Shown in pieces: positions 34,862 to 43,638 of a DNA stretch of 64,000 bases. This DNA is from Sphingobacteriales bacterium (GTDB taxonomy: Bacteria; Bacteroidota; Bacteroidia; Chitinophagales; JADIYW01), in NCBI GenBank assembly GCA_016699615.1, contig CP064984.1, positions 2,328,001-2,392,000 on the forward strand, read 5' to 3'. Made by a program: the position numbers and the translations under genes. The notes below the pieces were generated by a model, which ran no database searches, was not told the DNA's origin, and saw nothing but the letters and a program-made list of their open reading frames with translations. Within the stretch, counting starts at the first letter, position 1. Every line of letters starts with the position of its first letter.

Positions 34862-37600
34862 CTAGAAACCAGAACTAATATTGCTAAAACCACCTAAGGC
34901 ACTAGAACCACTAGAGCCAAAGAATCCAGAATCAAAGAATGATTTTTGTTTCTGTAATCTTAAGAAATTAAATTGTTGAGATTTTACATAAATAGTAATG
35001 AAAAATGATTGTTGTGTAGCAATAGGCGACCATCTCATTTCTAATTGCCAACAATGTAAATCTCGCACAACACTTATGTCTGTTCTTGTGATTTTCTTAT
35101 TAGTAGCATCAAAACCTGTATTTACATTTATTTTCCATTTAGATGTAATATTAAAATCTACACCTAAATTTAATGTCTGTGTGATGATGTTTGTATCTTT
35201 TTTATTTACAAATGCTTTTTGCCAATTCAATGAATAGTTGTAATTAATACTCCAAGGAATGTCAAAATTATAATAGCCTAATTGATACACATTTCTAAAA
35301 GTAGGAGATAAGTCCAAGCCTTGTTGTTGTTCTACTTGTTGTGTATTTTTGTTATTGTATTTTTTTGAAGTATAAGAACCATTAATGCTGATATTCATGC
35401 CAGTAAATCGTAAAAATCTTTTGTGGTTTTTCCAGTAATATTCATTTATTCTTATGCCATTTGAGTCTAATGCATATGGATCTAAGCCAACATTAAAATT
35501 CAAATTAAGTTTGTCTGTGATGTGCGTACTGCCAGATATTCCACTAAAGTTTAATTTGAATTTTTCTGCAGCAAAATTATAACCTAGTCCAAAGTTAAGA
35601 CCATCAAGTATAGTTATCTTTCGAGTTCCAGTAACAGTATCTTTTTTCGATTTTATTTTAATTTCTAAAGTGTTTGAGAAATTTAGGTTGATGCCTGCAA
35701 CTTTCCCATTTGATGGTCCACCAAATTGTGTTTGCTCAAATCTTGAGTATTCTACAGTTCTGCCACTTGTATCTACTTGCGCTGTATACCAAGATTTCCA
35801 TAATGGTTTTGAGAAATCTGGCTGAAAATTGAAACTCATAGATGGTCTGAATGTATGACGAATAGCTTTGAGTTTGCTGTTTTTGAATTGAAAAGTTCCA
35901 TATAAATTTGTGCTCAAACCTAAATTTAAACTAAAATTTCTATTTGTATTGAATTTGTATGTCGTGTCAATTTCTGTTACATTTCTTCTAAGACTATAGG
36001 TGCTGTCACTTGTATTAAAGTAAGTTAAGGTATCTCTAAATACTCTATTTGTATAATAAAAATGCCATCTTTCAGAATAATTGAATGTAGTATTGAAATT
36101 TAGGAATTTGAATAATTTAATATTAGCAGAAATCGGTAGGTTGTGTTGAATGCCATTGCGCATACGTTTCAAAGTTTCTTTTTTAAAGAAGATAGAATCA
36201 TAAGTATTGATATTGTTTACTGCATTCATTGAATAGCTAAATCCAATTTCCTCATACCATTTTCGAGTACTCGATTTTATTTTCTTTTCAAATGGATTTA
36301 TTCTCGAAACTGAAAAATTGACATTAGGCAAAGTCAATGTTACAGCTTTGCTTTGAGTATTTTGTACATAATTACTAGCAATGTTAAACGAATATGGTTT
36401 TCCAGGAAATGTTTTACTGTAATTGATACTTGAAGTAAATGTGTTTGATACAACTTCCAATGGATTTTGATTGCTCAATTGTTGGTACCTTTTGCTACTT
36501 CTTACATTTACACTCAATCCAAAATTTGCATTGTATAATCTTTTCGGATCTAAATTTAATGACCAATTTACACCAAAATCTAATGGTGCCTTTACTCTAT
36601 TTGGGTTGCGTTTTTCATTAGCCCAACCTTGTCTTATTTGTCCAATATTAAAACTAAAATTGCCATATACTTTGTATAGTTTCTTGTATGTTGATGAAGC
36701 ATTAATTGCCCAACTACCTAATGTATAAATATCAGCAGTAACTGATACATCAATTTTTTCATTTATTTTATGATAATAACCAAGACCTTTCAAAAAGAAG
36801 CCCAAATCCTGTTGGTCACCATAAGTTGGAAATATCAATCCAGAACCTTGTCTTTCCTTTTTAATATTTGGAATAAATGCAAAAGGCAAAAATAAAGGTG
36901 TACGTACATCACTTATTACTAAGTTAGCTGGCTTTCCTACTATAAATTTATCTTTTACAACTTTAGCTTTGTTTATTTCAACATAAAAATGTGGATGGTC
37001 TAAATCACAAGTAGTATATCTTGCATTTTTTGCATAAAACATGCTGTCATTCATTACTTTTACAACTTCAGTATGCAAAAAACCTTCTAGCTGTTTGGTT
37101 ACCAAGCCATAGCTTTTTCCTTTTTTAGTTTTAAAATTGAACTTTGCAGAATCTGCTTCATAGTTACCTTCATCTTGTTTGAAATATACTTTTTCAAATG
37201 TCTGCAAGGAATCGTCTATATCGCCTTTGGCAAATACTTCACCACTCTGCCAATTATATTCAATTCTTTCTGCCCACATTTTCATATTGTCATATTCTAT
37301 CGTAGCATTTCCAAATAAATACATTGTCTTTTTTGGAATATGATACAAAATTGAATCTTGCGCACTGTATTTTATATTGTCTTCTAGTTGATTGTCTGCA
37401 ATTTTATATGTGGTAACATTAACATTTGTGGAATCTTTAATATTGCTTATAGAGTCTAATAAACTTAAGTTTGTACTTGTAAATTGTGTAGAATCTATAA
37501 AATTGGCATCATTTATGAATGAATTTTGTGTATAACCTATTTGTGGATACAAAATTGCCAGTAGCAAACTGATAGATATATACAAATACTGAAATCTCAA
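34862..37600 (-). CDS. lptD: LPS-assembly protein LptD (Bacteroidota type)
   Basis: A 912-residue outer membrane protein that places lipopolysaccharide in the outer leaflet. The TTG at 37600 gives a clean signal peptide (MRFQYLYISISLLLAILYP) and avoids overlap with the divergent amidase. A longer frame reaches TTG 37642, and neither start is certain. The OstA-like N-domain covers about residues 60-220 (YHIPKKTMYLFGNATIEYDN, YEADSAKFNFKTKKGKSYG). The conserved junction RTPLFLPFAFIPNIKKERQGSG precedes the long barrel, as in LptD. The downstream barrel gene follows after 12 bp. The OstA-like gene at 39939 and the MlaD gene at 38881 lie on the other strand nearby. Confidence 0.88.
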   Translation of the reverse strand: MRFQYLYISISLLLAILYPQIGYTQNSFINDANFIDSTQFTSTNLSLLDSISNIKDSTNVNVTTYKIADNQLEDNIKYSAQDSILYHIPKKTMYLFGNATIEYDNMKMWAERIEYNWQSGEVFAKGDIDDSLQTFEKVYFKQDEGNYEADSAKFNFKTKKGKSYGLVTKQLEGFLHTEVVKVMNDSMFYAKNARYTTCDLDHPHFYVEINKAKVVKDKFIVGKPANLVISDVRTPLFLPFAFIPNIKKERQGSGLIFPTYGDQQDLGFFLKGLGYYHKINEKIDVSVTADIYTLGSWAINASSTYKKLYKVYGNFSFNIGQIRQGWANEKRNPNRVKAPLDFGVNWSLNLDPKRLYNANFGLSVNVRSSKRYQQLSNQNPLEVVSNTFTSSINYSKTFPGKPYSFNIASNYVQNTQSKAVTLTLPNVNFSVSRINPFEKKIKSSTRKWYEEIGFSYSMNAVNNINTYDSIFFKKETLKRMRNGIQHNLPISANIKLFKFLNFNTTFNYSERWHFYYTNRVFRDTLTYFNTSDSTYSLRRNVTEIDTTYKFNTNRNFSLNLGLSTNLYGTFQFKNSKLKAIRHTFRPSMSFNFQPDFSKPLWKSWYTAQVDTSGRTVEYSRFEQTQFGGPSNGKVAGINLNFSNTLEIKIKSKKDTVTGTRKITILDGLNFGLGYNFAAEKFKLNFSGISGSTHITDKLNLNFNVGLDPYALDSNGIRINEYYWKNHKRFLRFTGMNISINGSYTSKKYNNKNTQQVEQQQGLDLSPTFRNVYQLGYYNFDIPWSINYNYSLNWQKAFVNKKDTNIITQTLNLGVDFNITSKWKINVNTGFDATNKKITRTDISVVRDLHCWQLEMRWSPIATQQSFFITIYVKSQQFNFLRLQKQKSFFDSGFFGSSGSSALGGFSNISSGF

Positions 37601-37612
37601 AAGTAAAAGAAT

Positions 37613-38839
37613 ATGTGTAGCAAAAATAACTTTATTAGCCAAAATATTAAATATATCAATTTTTTTATTTTTTTATTAATCTCAAATTTTGTACTTGCCC
37701 AAAATAATTATAAACTTAAAACTATAGTTTTAGATGCTGGGCATGGTGGACATGATTCTGGTTGCAAAGGTTATTCTGGGAAGAATTTTGAAAAAACAGT
37801 AACCTTAAATGTAATTTTAGAAGTTGGTAAATTGATAGAAAAAAAATATCCAGATATAACAGTTATATATACTAGAAAAACAGATGTATTTATTCCATTA
37901 CAAGAAAGAGCAGAAATTGCGAATAAAAATAAAGCAGATGTGTTTATTTCTGTGCATTGTAATGCAAATCCAAATACTTCAGCATCTGGTGCAGAAACAT
38001 TCTTAATGGGTTTGCACAAAACTGATGCAAACTTAGATGTAGCATTGAGAGAGAACTCAGTAATTAAGTTAGAAAAAGATTATCAAAAGAATTACGATGG
38101 ATTTGATCCAGATTCACCAGAAGGAATGATAGCCATGTCTTTAGCACAAAATGCAAACATAGAGCAAAGTTCATATTTAGCTGGTCGTGTCCAGAATTAT
38201 TTTACTAACACATTAAATAGATATAATCGTGGTGTAAAACAAGCAGGATTTTGGGTATTGTACAGAACAACTTGTCCATCTATTTTAATAGAAACAGGTT
38301 TTTTAAGTAATCCAACAGAAGAAAAATACTTAGTTTCAGATAAAGGACAAACTGAATTGTCAGAATCAATCTTTAAAGCCTTTGAAGATTATAAAACATA
38401 CATTGAAAAGAATGCAGTCCAAATAAATTATATTGAAAAAACTACAAAAATTGAAGATAAAGTAAGCGAAACCCAAACTCAGACAATAGAGCCAACTCAA
38501 GAAGCAAAAACTCAAGTAGAAACAATAACACAAGAAAATAATACAACTACAAACATAGATACAAAAAACAACTCAAAAGAGATATTGTATAAAGTGCAAT
38601 TAAAAGCATCTTCAGCTGCAATAGATAAAAAAAATAAAATCTATAGTTCAGCACCATATATTCATTACGAGAAATCAAATGGATTATACAAATACCTTAG
38701 TGGCCCATTCGATACATTTTCTAAAGCAGTAAGTGTTCAAAAAAGTTTGAAAGAGAAAGGATATACAGACGCATTTATTGTAGTTTACCAAAATGGATCA
38801 AGATTATCTTCTACTCAGGCAAAACAATTTTTAAAATAA
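37613..38839 (+). CDS. N-acetylmuramoyl-L-alanine amidase with C-terminal SPOR-like domain
   Basis: A 408-residue periplasmic enzyme that cleaves the amide between muramic acid and the stem peptide, normally during cell separation. Signal peptide about 13-29 (INFFIFLLISNFVLAQ). The Amidase_3 domain spans about 35-265 with zinc ligands in VLDAGHGGHDSG (His), the glutamate in NFEKTVTLNV, and ISVHCNAN (second His). PSILIETGFLSNP holds the catalytic glutamate. A Gln/Thr-rich linker (about 285-325) leads to a SPOR-like C-domain (YKVQLKASSAAIDKKNKIYS ... VQKSLKEKGYTDAFIVVY). Divergent from lptD, whose 5' end nearly abuts it; the two probably share a promoter region of only a few bases inside each other's frames. 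Confidence 0.92.
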   Translation: MCSKNNFISQNIKYINFFIFLLISNFVLAQNNYKLKTIVLDAGHGGHDSGCKGYSGKNFEKTVTLNVILEVGKLIEKKYPDITVIYTRKTDVFIPLQERAEIANKNKADVFISVHCNANPNTSASGAETFLMGLHKTDANLDVALRENSVIKLEKDYQKNYDGFDPDSPEGMIAMSLAQNANIEQSSYLAGRVQNYFTNTLNRYNRGVKQAGFWVLYRTTCPSILIETGFLSNPTEEKYLVSDKGQTELSESIFKAFEDYKTYIEKNAVQINYIEKTTKIEDKVSETQTQTIEPTQEAKTQVETITQENNTTTNIDTKNNSKEILYKVQLKASSAAIDKKNKIYSSAPYIHYEKSNGLYKYLSGPFDTFSKAVSVQKSLKEKGYTDAFIVVYQNGSRLSSTQAKQFLK

Positions 38840-38852
38840 ATTAATTTTTTTT

Positions 38853-38860
38853 TATATTTG
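38853..38860 (+). promoter_or_regulatory. -7 promoter element upstream of mlaD-like gene
   Basis: TATATTTG, 20 bp upstream of the GTG start at 38881. It sits directly after the amidase stop and suggests separate transcription of the mlaD/ostA pair. The -33 region is T-rich without a clear TTTG. Confidence 0.5.
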
Positions 38861-38880
38861 CGTATAAAGTAAATTTACAA

Positions 38881-39921
38881 GTGAATAATAAAACTGAAAT
38901 TGCTGTAGGCGCATTGACCATAATAGGAATAATTGCATTTATTCTTGGATATAAATTTTTGAAAGGAGATGATGTTTTTTCAAGAAGTAAATACATAGTT
39001 TGCGTTGCAGATAGAACCAGTGGACTTTTAGTTTCTAATGAAGTTTTAGAAAATGGTGTGAGTATCGGAAGAGTTTCAGAGATATTATTATCTAGAAGTT
39101 CAACATATCCAAATAAAGCTATCTTTCTTTTAAAACTAAATAGCGATGTTGAAGTACCAAAAGATAGTCGCTTCCAAGTTGTAGCTTTAGATATGTTGGG
39201 TAAAATGGGCGTTGCTTTAATTAGAGGAAAAGAATCTACGTTTGCATCAGAAAATGATACATTACCATGTACAGCAATGGGCAACTCAATAGAACAAGCT
39301 GTAGATTTGTTCACACAAGTGAAACCAAAATTAGAAAGTCTAATGTCGTCAGTTGAAGGATTGGTTAATAATATGAATAATTCTTTAGGTAGTGGCGAAA
39401 ATAATTTACTAAAAAAAGCAATGACTGATTTGTCTGCAACATTACAATCAGTCAATAAATTAACAACAAACTTAGACCATACTTTTTCTGCAGAAAAAGA
39501 CAATTTACATGGAATTCTTACTAATGTAAATAAACTTACTGCAACATTCAACAAAGAATCAGGAAAAATAGATAGCATTTTATCAAATTTCAATACACTA
39601 TCTAGTAAATTAGCTAAAATAGATTTGGAAGAAACTGTAGGTTCTGCAAAAAATACTTTAGAACAATTGCAACTTACACTCAAAAAAGTAAATGAAGGTG
39701 ATGGCAGTATTGCAAAATTACTAAACGATGATGCATTGCATACTGATATCTCAAACACATTGACTACACTTACAGATTTATTAAATGATTTGAAGAAAAA
39801 TCCTAAAAAATACATAAGTTTATCATTGATTGATAAATCTAAAAATGTAACGGTAGAATCACCAACAGACTCACTTTCTATAATGAGTAAAAAGAAAGTG
39901 AAAATTATAGACAATAAGTAA
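38881..39921 (+). CDS. mlaD: MlaD/MCE-domain protein
   Basis: A 346-residue protein. One N-terminal membrane helix (IAVGALTIIGIIAFILGY, about 6-23) anchors it in the inner membrane. An MCE domain at about 35-120 (YIVCVADRTSGLLVSNEVLE..GVSIGRVSEI, FQVVALDMLGKMGVALIRG) should form the hexameric ring that carries phospholipids across the periplasm. The remaining 200 residues are helical (VNKLTTNLDHTF, NVNKLTATFN, LSNFNTLSSKLAKI), like the needle region of longer MCE proteins. The start codon is GTG. The ATPase and permease partners (MlaE/MlaF) are not in the window. It is followed after 17 bp by the OstA-like gene. Confidence 0.88.
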   Translation: MNNKTEIAVGALTIIGIIAFILGYKFLKGDDVFSRSKYIVCVADRTSGLLVSNEVLENGVSIGRVSEILLSRSSTYPNKAIFLLKLNSDVEVPKDSRFQVVALDMLGKMGVALIRGKESTFASENDTLPCTAMGNSIEQAVDLFTQVKPKLESLMSSVEGLVNNMNNSLGSGENNLLKKAMTDLSATLQSVNKLTTNLDHTFSAEKDNLHGILTNVNKLTATFNKESGKIDSILSNFNTLSSKLAKIDLEETVGSAKNTLEQLQLTLKKVNEGDGSIAKLLNDDALHTDISNTLTTLTDLLNDLKKNPKKYISLSLIDKSKNVTVESPTDSLSIMSKKKVKIIDNK

Positions 39922-39938
39922 TATACTACTTTTCGTAT

Positions 39939-41612
39939 ATGAATCAAAAACACAAAATATATTACTTCATATTTTGTTTGATGATATTTTCTACACTACT
40001 ATCAAATGATAAGAGTAAATACTTTCCACCATTAACTAATGAAAATCAACCAGATAAGAAAATTAAAATCCAAAAAACAGATTCGTTATTATATGAGCTT
40101 GTTGAGTTTGGAGAATATCGTAAGTTAATTGGAAATGTAATTCTAAATGATGCACAAGCAACAATGTGGTGCGATAGTGCAATTTTAGACATTACAGCAA
40201 ATTATCTCACAGCATATGGAAACCCAGTGCACATCAAAGATGGTGATTCAATAGATTTGTGGGGAAATTTTCTTGAATACTTTGGAGATCAAAAACAAGC
40301 AAAGCTTACAGGAAATACCATTATGCGCGACAAAGGAATGGTACTTACTGCACCAGAATTTAATTATAACACAGAAACAGATATCGGATATTACACAAAT
40401 GGCGGAAGAATGGTAAAAGAAAATACTGTACTTACTAGTCAAATTGGATATTACTTTCATAAAAAATCAGAAGCAATTTTTTATCACGATGTGGTGCTAA
40501 AAAGTAAAGAAACTACCATCTACTCAGATTCCATGCGTTATAATACCAATACAGAAATTGTCTACTTTATTACAAAAACTAAAATAATAGACAAAGACAG
40601 CAATATTATTATTACAAATCAAGGAAATTATAACACAAAAACAGAAAAAGCATACTTTGGTGCAAATACAACAATTACTAAAGAGAATAAAAAAATAATA
40701 GGAGATGAGATAGACTACGATAATGTCAACAAAAATGCCATTGCTCGTGGTAATGTTTCTTTTCAAGATACCACAGAAAATATCACAATACTTAGTGGAC
40801 AATCTATCTACACAGAAAAAAACGACTTTGTAAAAGCAGTAGATGATCCGTTGATGATTTCTATCAGCACAGAAAAAAAAGACTCAACAATAGAAATAGA
40901 TACTATGTATCTAAGTGCAGATACACTTATTTCTTATAAAATCTTAGTAAACAGAATAGATGAAGATTCTACAGAACACGAAGATTCAGTAAGAACAATG
41001 TATGGCTACAATCATGTAAAGATGATACGCAAAAACTTTTCTGCTGTGTGCGATTCTATCTTTTACTCAGAGCAAGATTCTGTATTCAGATTATATTATA
41101 ACCCAATACTTTGGATAGATTCTACTCAGTTGTCTGGAGATTCTATACATATATATATGAAGAACGAACAATTGCACAAAATTAAAGTATTCCAAAATGC
41201 ATTTATAGTCTATTGGAAGGAACAAGATATTTTCAACCAAGTAAAAGGGAAAAATATAGATATATCTATAGAAGACAATAAAATGAAAATCTTAACTGTG
41301 GATGGAAATGCAGAAAGTATATATTACACAAAAGATGATGATGATGGCTATATAGGTGGCAATCAATCTACTTCAGGCAATATTACAATGGTTTTTGATG
41401 AAGGAGAATTGCAAACAATCACATTAATCAATGCACCAGAAGCCACATTTACACCAATGAAAAAAATTACCACAACAAGTTATCAATTAGATGGATTTAA
41501 ATGGGAGTGGAAATTAAAGCCAAAAACTAAATATGATGTAATTAGAAATGTTCAACATTATGAAAATTTTGTTTCAAAACATAAAATGCTGTACACCATC
41601 AAAGAAAAATAG
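39939..41612 (+). CDS. OstA/LptA-like lipopolysaccharide-transport protein
   Basis: A 557-residue exported protein with an N-terminal hydrophobic signal (YYFIFCLMIFSTLLS). It has OstA-like beta-jellyroll repeats: YRKLIGNVILNDAQATMWCD, LTAYGNPVHIKDGDSIDLWG, KQAKLTGNTIMRDKGMVLTA, KNAIARGNVSFQDTTEN. The GNV/GNT-type turns mark each layer, as in LptA and the LptD N-domain. It probably forms the periplasmic bridge that hands LPS to LptD, encoded 2.3 kb away on the other strand. It is much longer than proteobacterial LptA (about 180 residues), which is common in Bacteroidota. The C-terminal part beyond about residue 440 is not recognised. Confidence 0.82.
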   Translation: MNQKHKIYYFIFCLMIFSTLLSNDKSKYFPPLTNENQPDKKIKIQKTDSLLYELVEFGEYRKLIGNVILNDAQATMWCDSAILDITANYLTAYGNPVHIKDGDSIDLWGNFLEYFGDQKQAKLTGNTIMRDKGMVLTAPEFNYNTETDIGYYTNGGRMVKENTVLTSQIGYYFHKKSEAIFYHDVVLKSKETTIYSDSMRYNTNTEIVYFITKTKIIDKDSNIIITNQGNYNTKTEKAYFGANTTITKENKKIIGDEIDYDNVNKNAIARGNVSFQDTTENITILSGQSIYTEKNDFVKAVDDPLMISISTEKKDSTIEIDTMYLSADTLISYKILVNRIDEDSTEHEDSVRTMYGYNHVKMIRKNFSAVCDSIFYSEQDSVFRLYYNPILWIDSTQLSGDSIHIYMKNEQLHKIKVFQNAFIVYWKEQDIFNQVKGKNIDISIEDNKMKILTVDGNAESIYYTKDDDDGYIGGNQSTSGNITMVFDEGELQTITLINAPEATFTPMKKITTTSYQLDGFKWEWKLKPKTKYDVIRNVQHYENFVSKHKMLYTIKEK

Positions 41613-41713
41613 ACAAATACTAATGTATACTTTGTACAATGATTTATATTTATAAAATTATTTAACTATACCTTTAAACTAATAATATTATTTTTGAATA
41701 CTAATATATAGTC

Positions 41714-42466
41714 TTGAGAGATTGTCTTATCATAATTCCAACTTACAACGAAAAGGAAAATATTCCTAAAATAATTCCTTATACATTGCAGTTATCTACA
41801 AGATTTGAGATTCTTATTATAGAAGATGGTTCACCAGATGGTACTGCAGATATTGTAAAACAACTTATGTTGGAGTATCCAGATAGAATTCATATTATAG
41901 AAAGAAAAGGCAAATTAGGTTTAGGTACAGCATACATCACAGGCTTCAAATGGGCATTGCAATACGAAAAATATAACTACATTTTTGAGATGGATGCAGA
42001 TTTTTCACACAACCCAGATGATTTATTGAATTTGTTGAATGCATGTGAAAATCAAGGTGCATTTCTTTCAGTAGGCTCAAGATATGTAAAAGGTGGAGGA
42101 GTTGTTAATTGGCCATGGGACAGATTATTCCTATCCTATTTTGCATCAAAATATGTGCGCATCATTACAGGAATGCGTGTAAAAGACACAACAGCAGGCT
42201 TTGTATGTTATAGAAGACAAACACTACAAACCATCAATCTAGACAAAATCTATTTTTTAGGATATGCATTTCAAATAGAAATGAAATTTGCAGTGTGGCT
42301 TCAAGGTCTAAAAATTATTGAAGTTCCAATAATATTCAAAGACAGAGAATTAGGCACATCTAAAATGTCAGGAAGCATCATCAAAGAAGCAGTACTAGGT
42401 GTTCTTCAAATGAAATGGCAAAGTTTAAGAGATAAGTATTTTCTATCTAAAAAAAAGATAAAATAA
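41714..42466 (+). CDS. Family 2 glycosyltransferase, polyprenol-phosphate mannose synthase-like
   Basis: A 250-residue cytoplasmic or membrane-associated GT2 enzyme similar to dolichol-phosphate mannose synthase (Dpm1). It transfers a sugar from a nucleotide sugar to polyprenol phosphate. Motifs: IIPTYNEKENI, LIIEDGSPDGTADI, GKLGLGTAYITGFKWAL, MDADFSHNPDDL (metal-binding DxD-like site), SRYVKGGG, GMRVKDTTAGFVCYRR and the C-terminal IIFKDRELGTSKMSGSI. There is no membrane extension, as in the short bacterial form. The start is TTG 41714; a TATTTTTG -7 box lies at 41689-41696. Confidence 0.92.
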   Translation: MRDCLIIIPTYNEKENIPKIIPYTLQLSTRFEILIIEDGSPDGTADIVKQLMLEYPDRIHIIERKGKLGLGTAYITGFKWALQYEKYNYIFEMDADFSHNPDDLLNLLNACENQGAFLSVGSRYVKGGGVVNWPWDRLFLSYFASKYVRIITGMRVKDTTAGFVCYRRQTLQTINLDKIYFLGYAFQIEMKFAVWLQGLKIIEVPIIFKDRELGTSKMSGSIIKEAVLGVLQMKWQSLRDKYFLSKKKIK

Positions 42467-42692
42467 TCTTTAACAAATTGTAACATTTTGTAATTTATTT
42501 CGTATCTTAGACGAAGAACTATTTTGTAAATTTTATTGAAAAATTAAACTGATATGCCTATGATTTGTGGAATATTACAATCAGCTTCTTTTTCTATCAT
42601 TAAATATTTTCCAAAACTTAGATATTGGTCTGTAAATTATTTAGTATAATAACAATATTATATCTAAATAATTTTATTAAAAATATAATTTT

Positions 42693-43559
42693 ATGAAGCA
42701 AATAAAAATTACATCAAAAATTACATCGCGCGATAGCCAATCTATAGAAAAGTATTTATCAGAAATATCAAAACTTCCATTATTAACGGAAGAGCAAGAA
42801 GTAATATTAGCAAAAAAAGTTAGAGAAGGAGATGAGCAAGCTATGGAGCAATTAATAAAAGCAAATCTAAGATTTGTTGTTTCTGTAGCAAAACAATACC
42901 AAAACCAAGGTATTTCATTAAACGATTTAATAAACGAAGGAAATATAGGCTTAATAAAAGCTGCCACAAAATTTGATGAAACAAAAGGATTCAAATTTAT
43001 TTCTTATGCAGTATGGTGGATACGTCAATCTATTTTACAAGCGTTAATTGAACAACCACGTATAGTTCGCCTACCAATGAATAAAGCAACTATCTACAAT
43101 AAAATTGTTAATGCTACTCAATCTTTTGAACAAGAACATCAGCGAGAACCATCAAACGATGAATTGGCAGAAATTCTAGAAATGAAACCAGAAGAACTAG
43201 CTACACTAAGAGCAACATTAATGTTTCATTTCTCAGTAGATACACCAATCGGAGATGATGACGAAACGACTAGCTTAGATTTAATGCAATCTAATGATGA
43301 TAATCAACCAGATAAAAATCTATTGGATTTCTCTCTCACAGATGAATTAGAACACTCTTTACAAATACTATCAGATAGAGAAAAAGAAATTATCAGATAC
43401 TATTTCGGAATGAATGACTTTAATCAAGCATATAGTTTAGATGAGATAGGCACAAAATTAAATCTTACGAGAGAAAGAGTAAGACAAGTAAAAGACAAAG
43501 CACTGAAAAAAATCAGAAGAAATAAAAATACCAAAGAACTAAGATCCTTTTTTGATTAG
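42693..43559 (+). CDS. rpoD: Primary-type RNA polymerase sigma factor (RpoD/SigA, short Bacteroidota form)
   Basis: A 288-residue sigma-70 factor. The Bacteroidota housekeeping sigma is of this short kind, lacking most of region 1. Visible are region 1.2 (SIEKYLSEISKLPLLTEEQE), region 2 (LIKANLRFVVSVAKQYQNQG, LNDLINEGNIGLIKAATKFD, FISYAVWWIRQSILQAL), region 3 (REPSNDELAEILEM) and region 4 with the helix-turn-helix (YSLDEIGTKLNLTRERVRQV). This factor would read the TTTG/TAnnTTTG promoters noted in this window. The 227-bp upstream region is AT-rich; I could not place its promoter. Confidence 0.95.
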   Translation: MKQIKITSKITSRDSQSIEKYLSEISKLPLLTEEQEVILAKKVREGDEQAMEQLIKANLRFVVSVAKQYQNQGISLNDLINEGNIGLIKAATKFDETKGFKFISYAVWWIRQSILQALIEQPRIVRLPMNKATIYNKIVNATQSFEQEHQREPSNDELAEILEMKPEELATLRATLMFHFSVDTPIGDDDETTSLDLMQSNDDNQPDKNLLDFSLTDELEHSLQILSDREKEIIRYYFGMNDFNQAYSLDEIGTKLNLTRERVRQVKDKALKKIRRNKNTKELRSFFD

Positions 43560-43638
43560 TAATATACGATACACTTTTTTTTCTTTACAAAGTAAAAACT
43601 ACATAATAAAAATAAAATTATTTCTAAAATTCATAAAC

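Noticed and set aside
38841..39953. 370-residue minus-strand ORF opposite the MCE gene
   Set aside because: It is a serine/phenylalanine-rich mirror of the mlaD reading frame; the plus-strand protein has clear MCE motifs.
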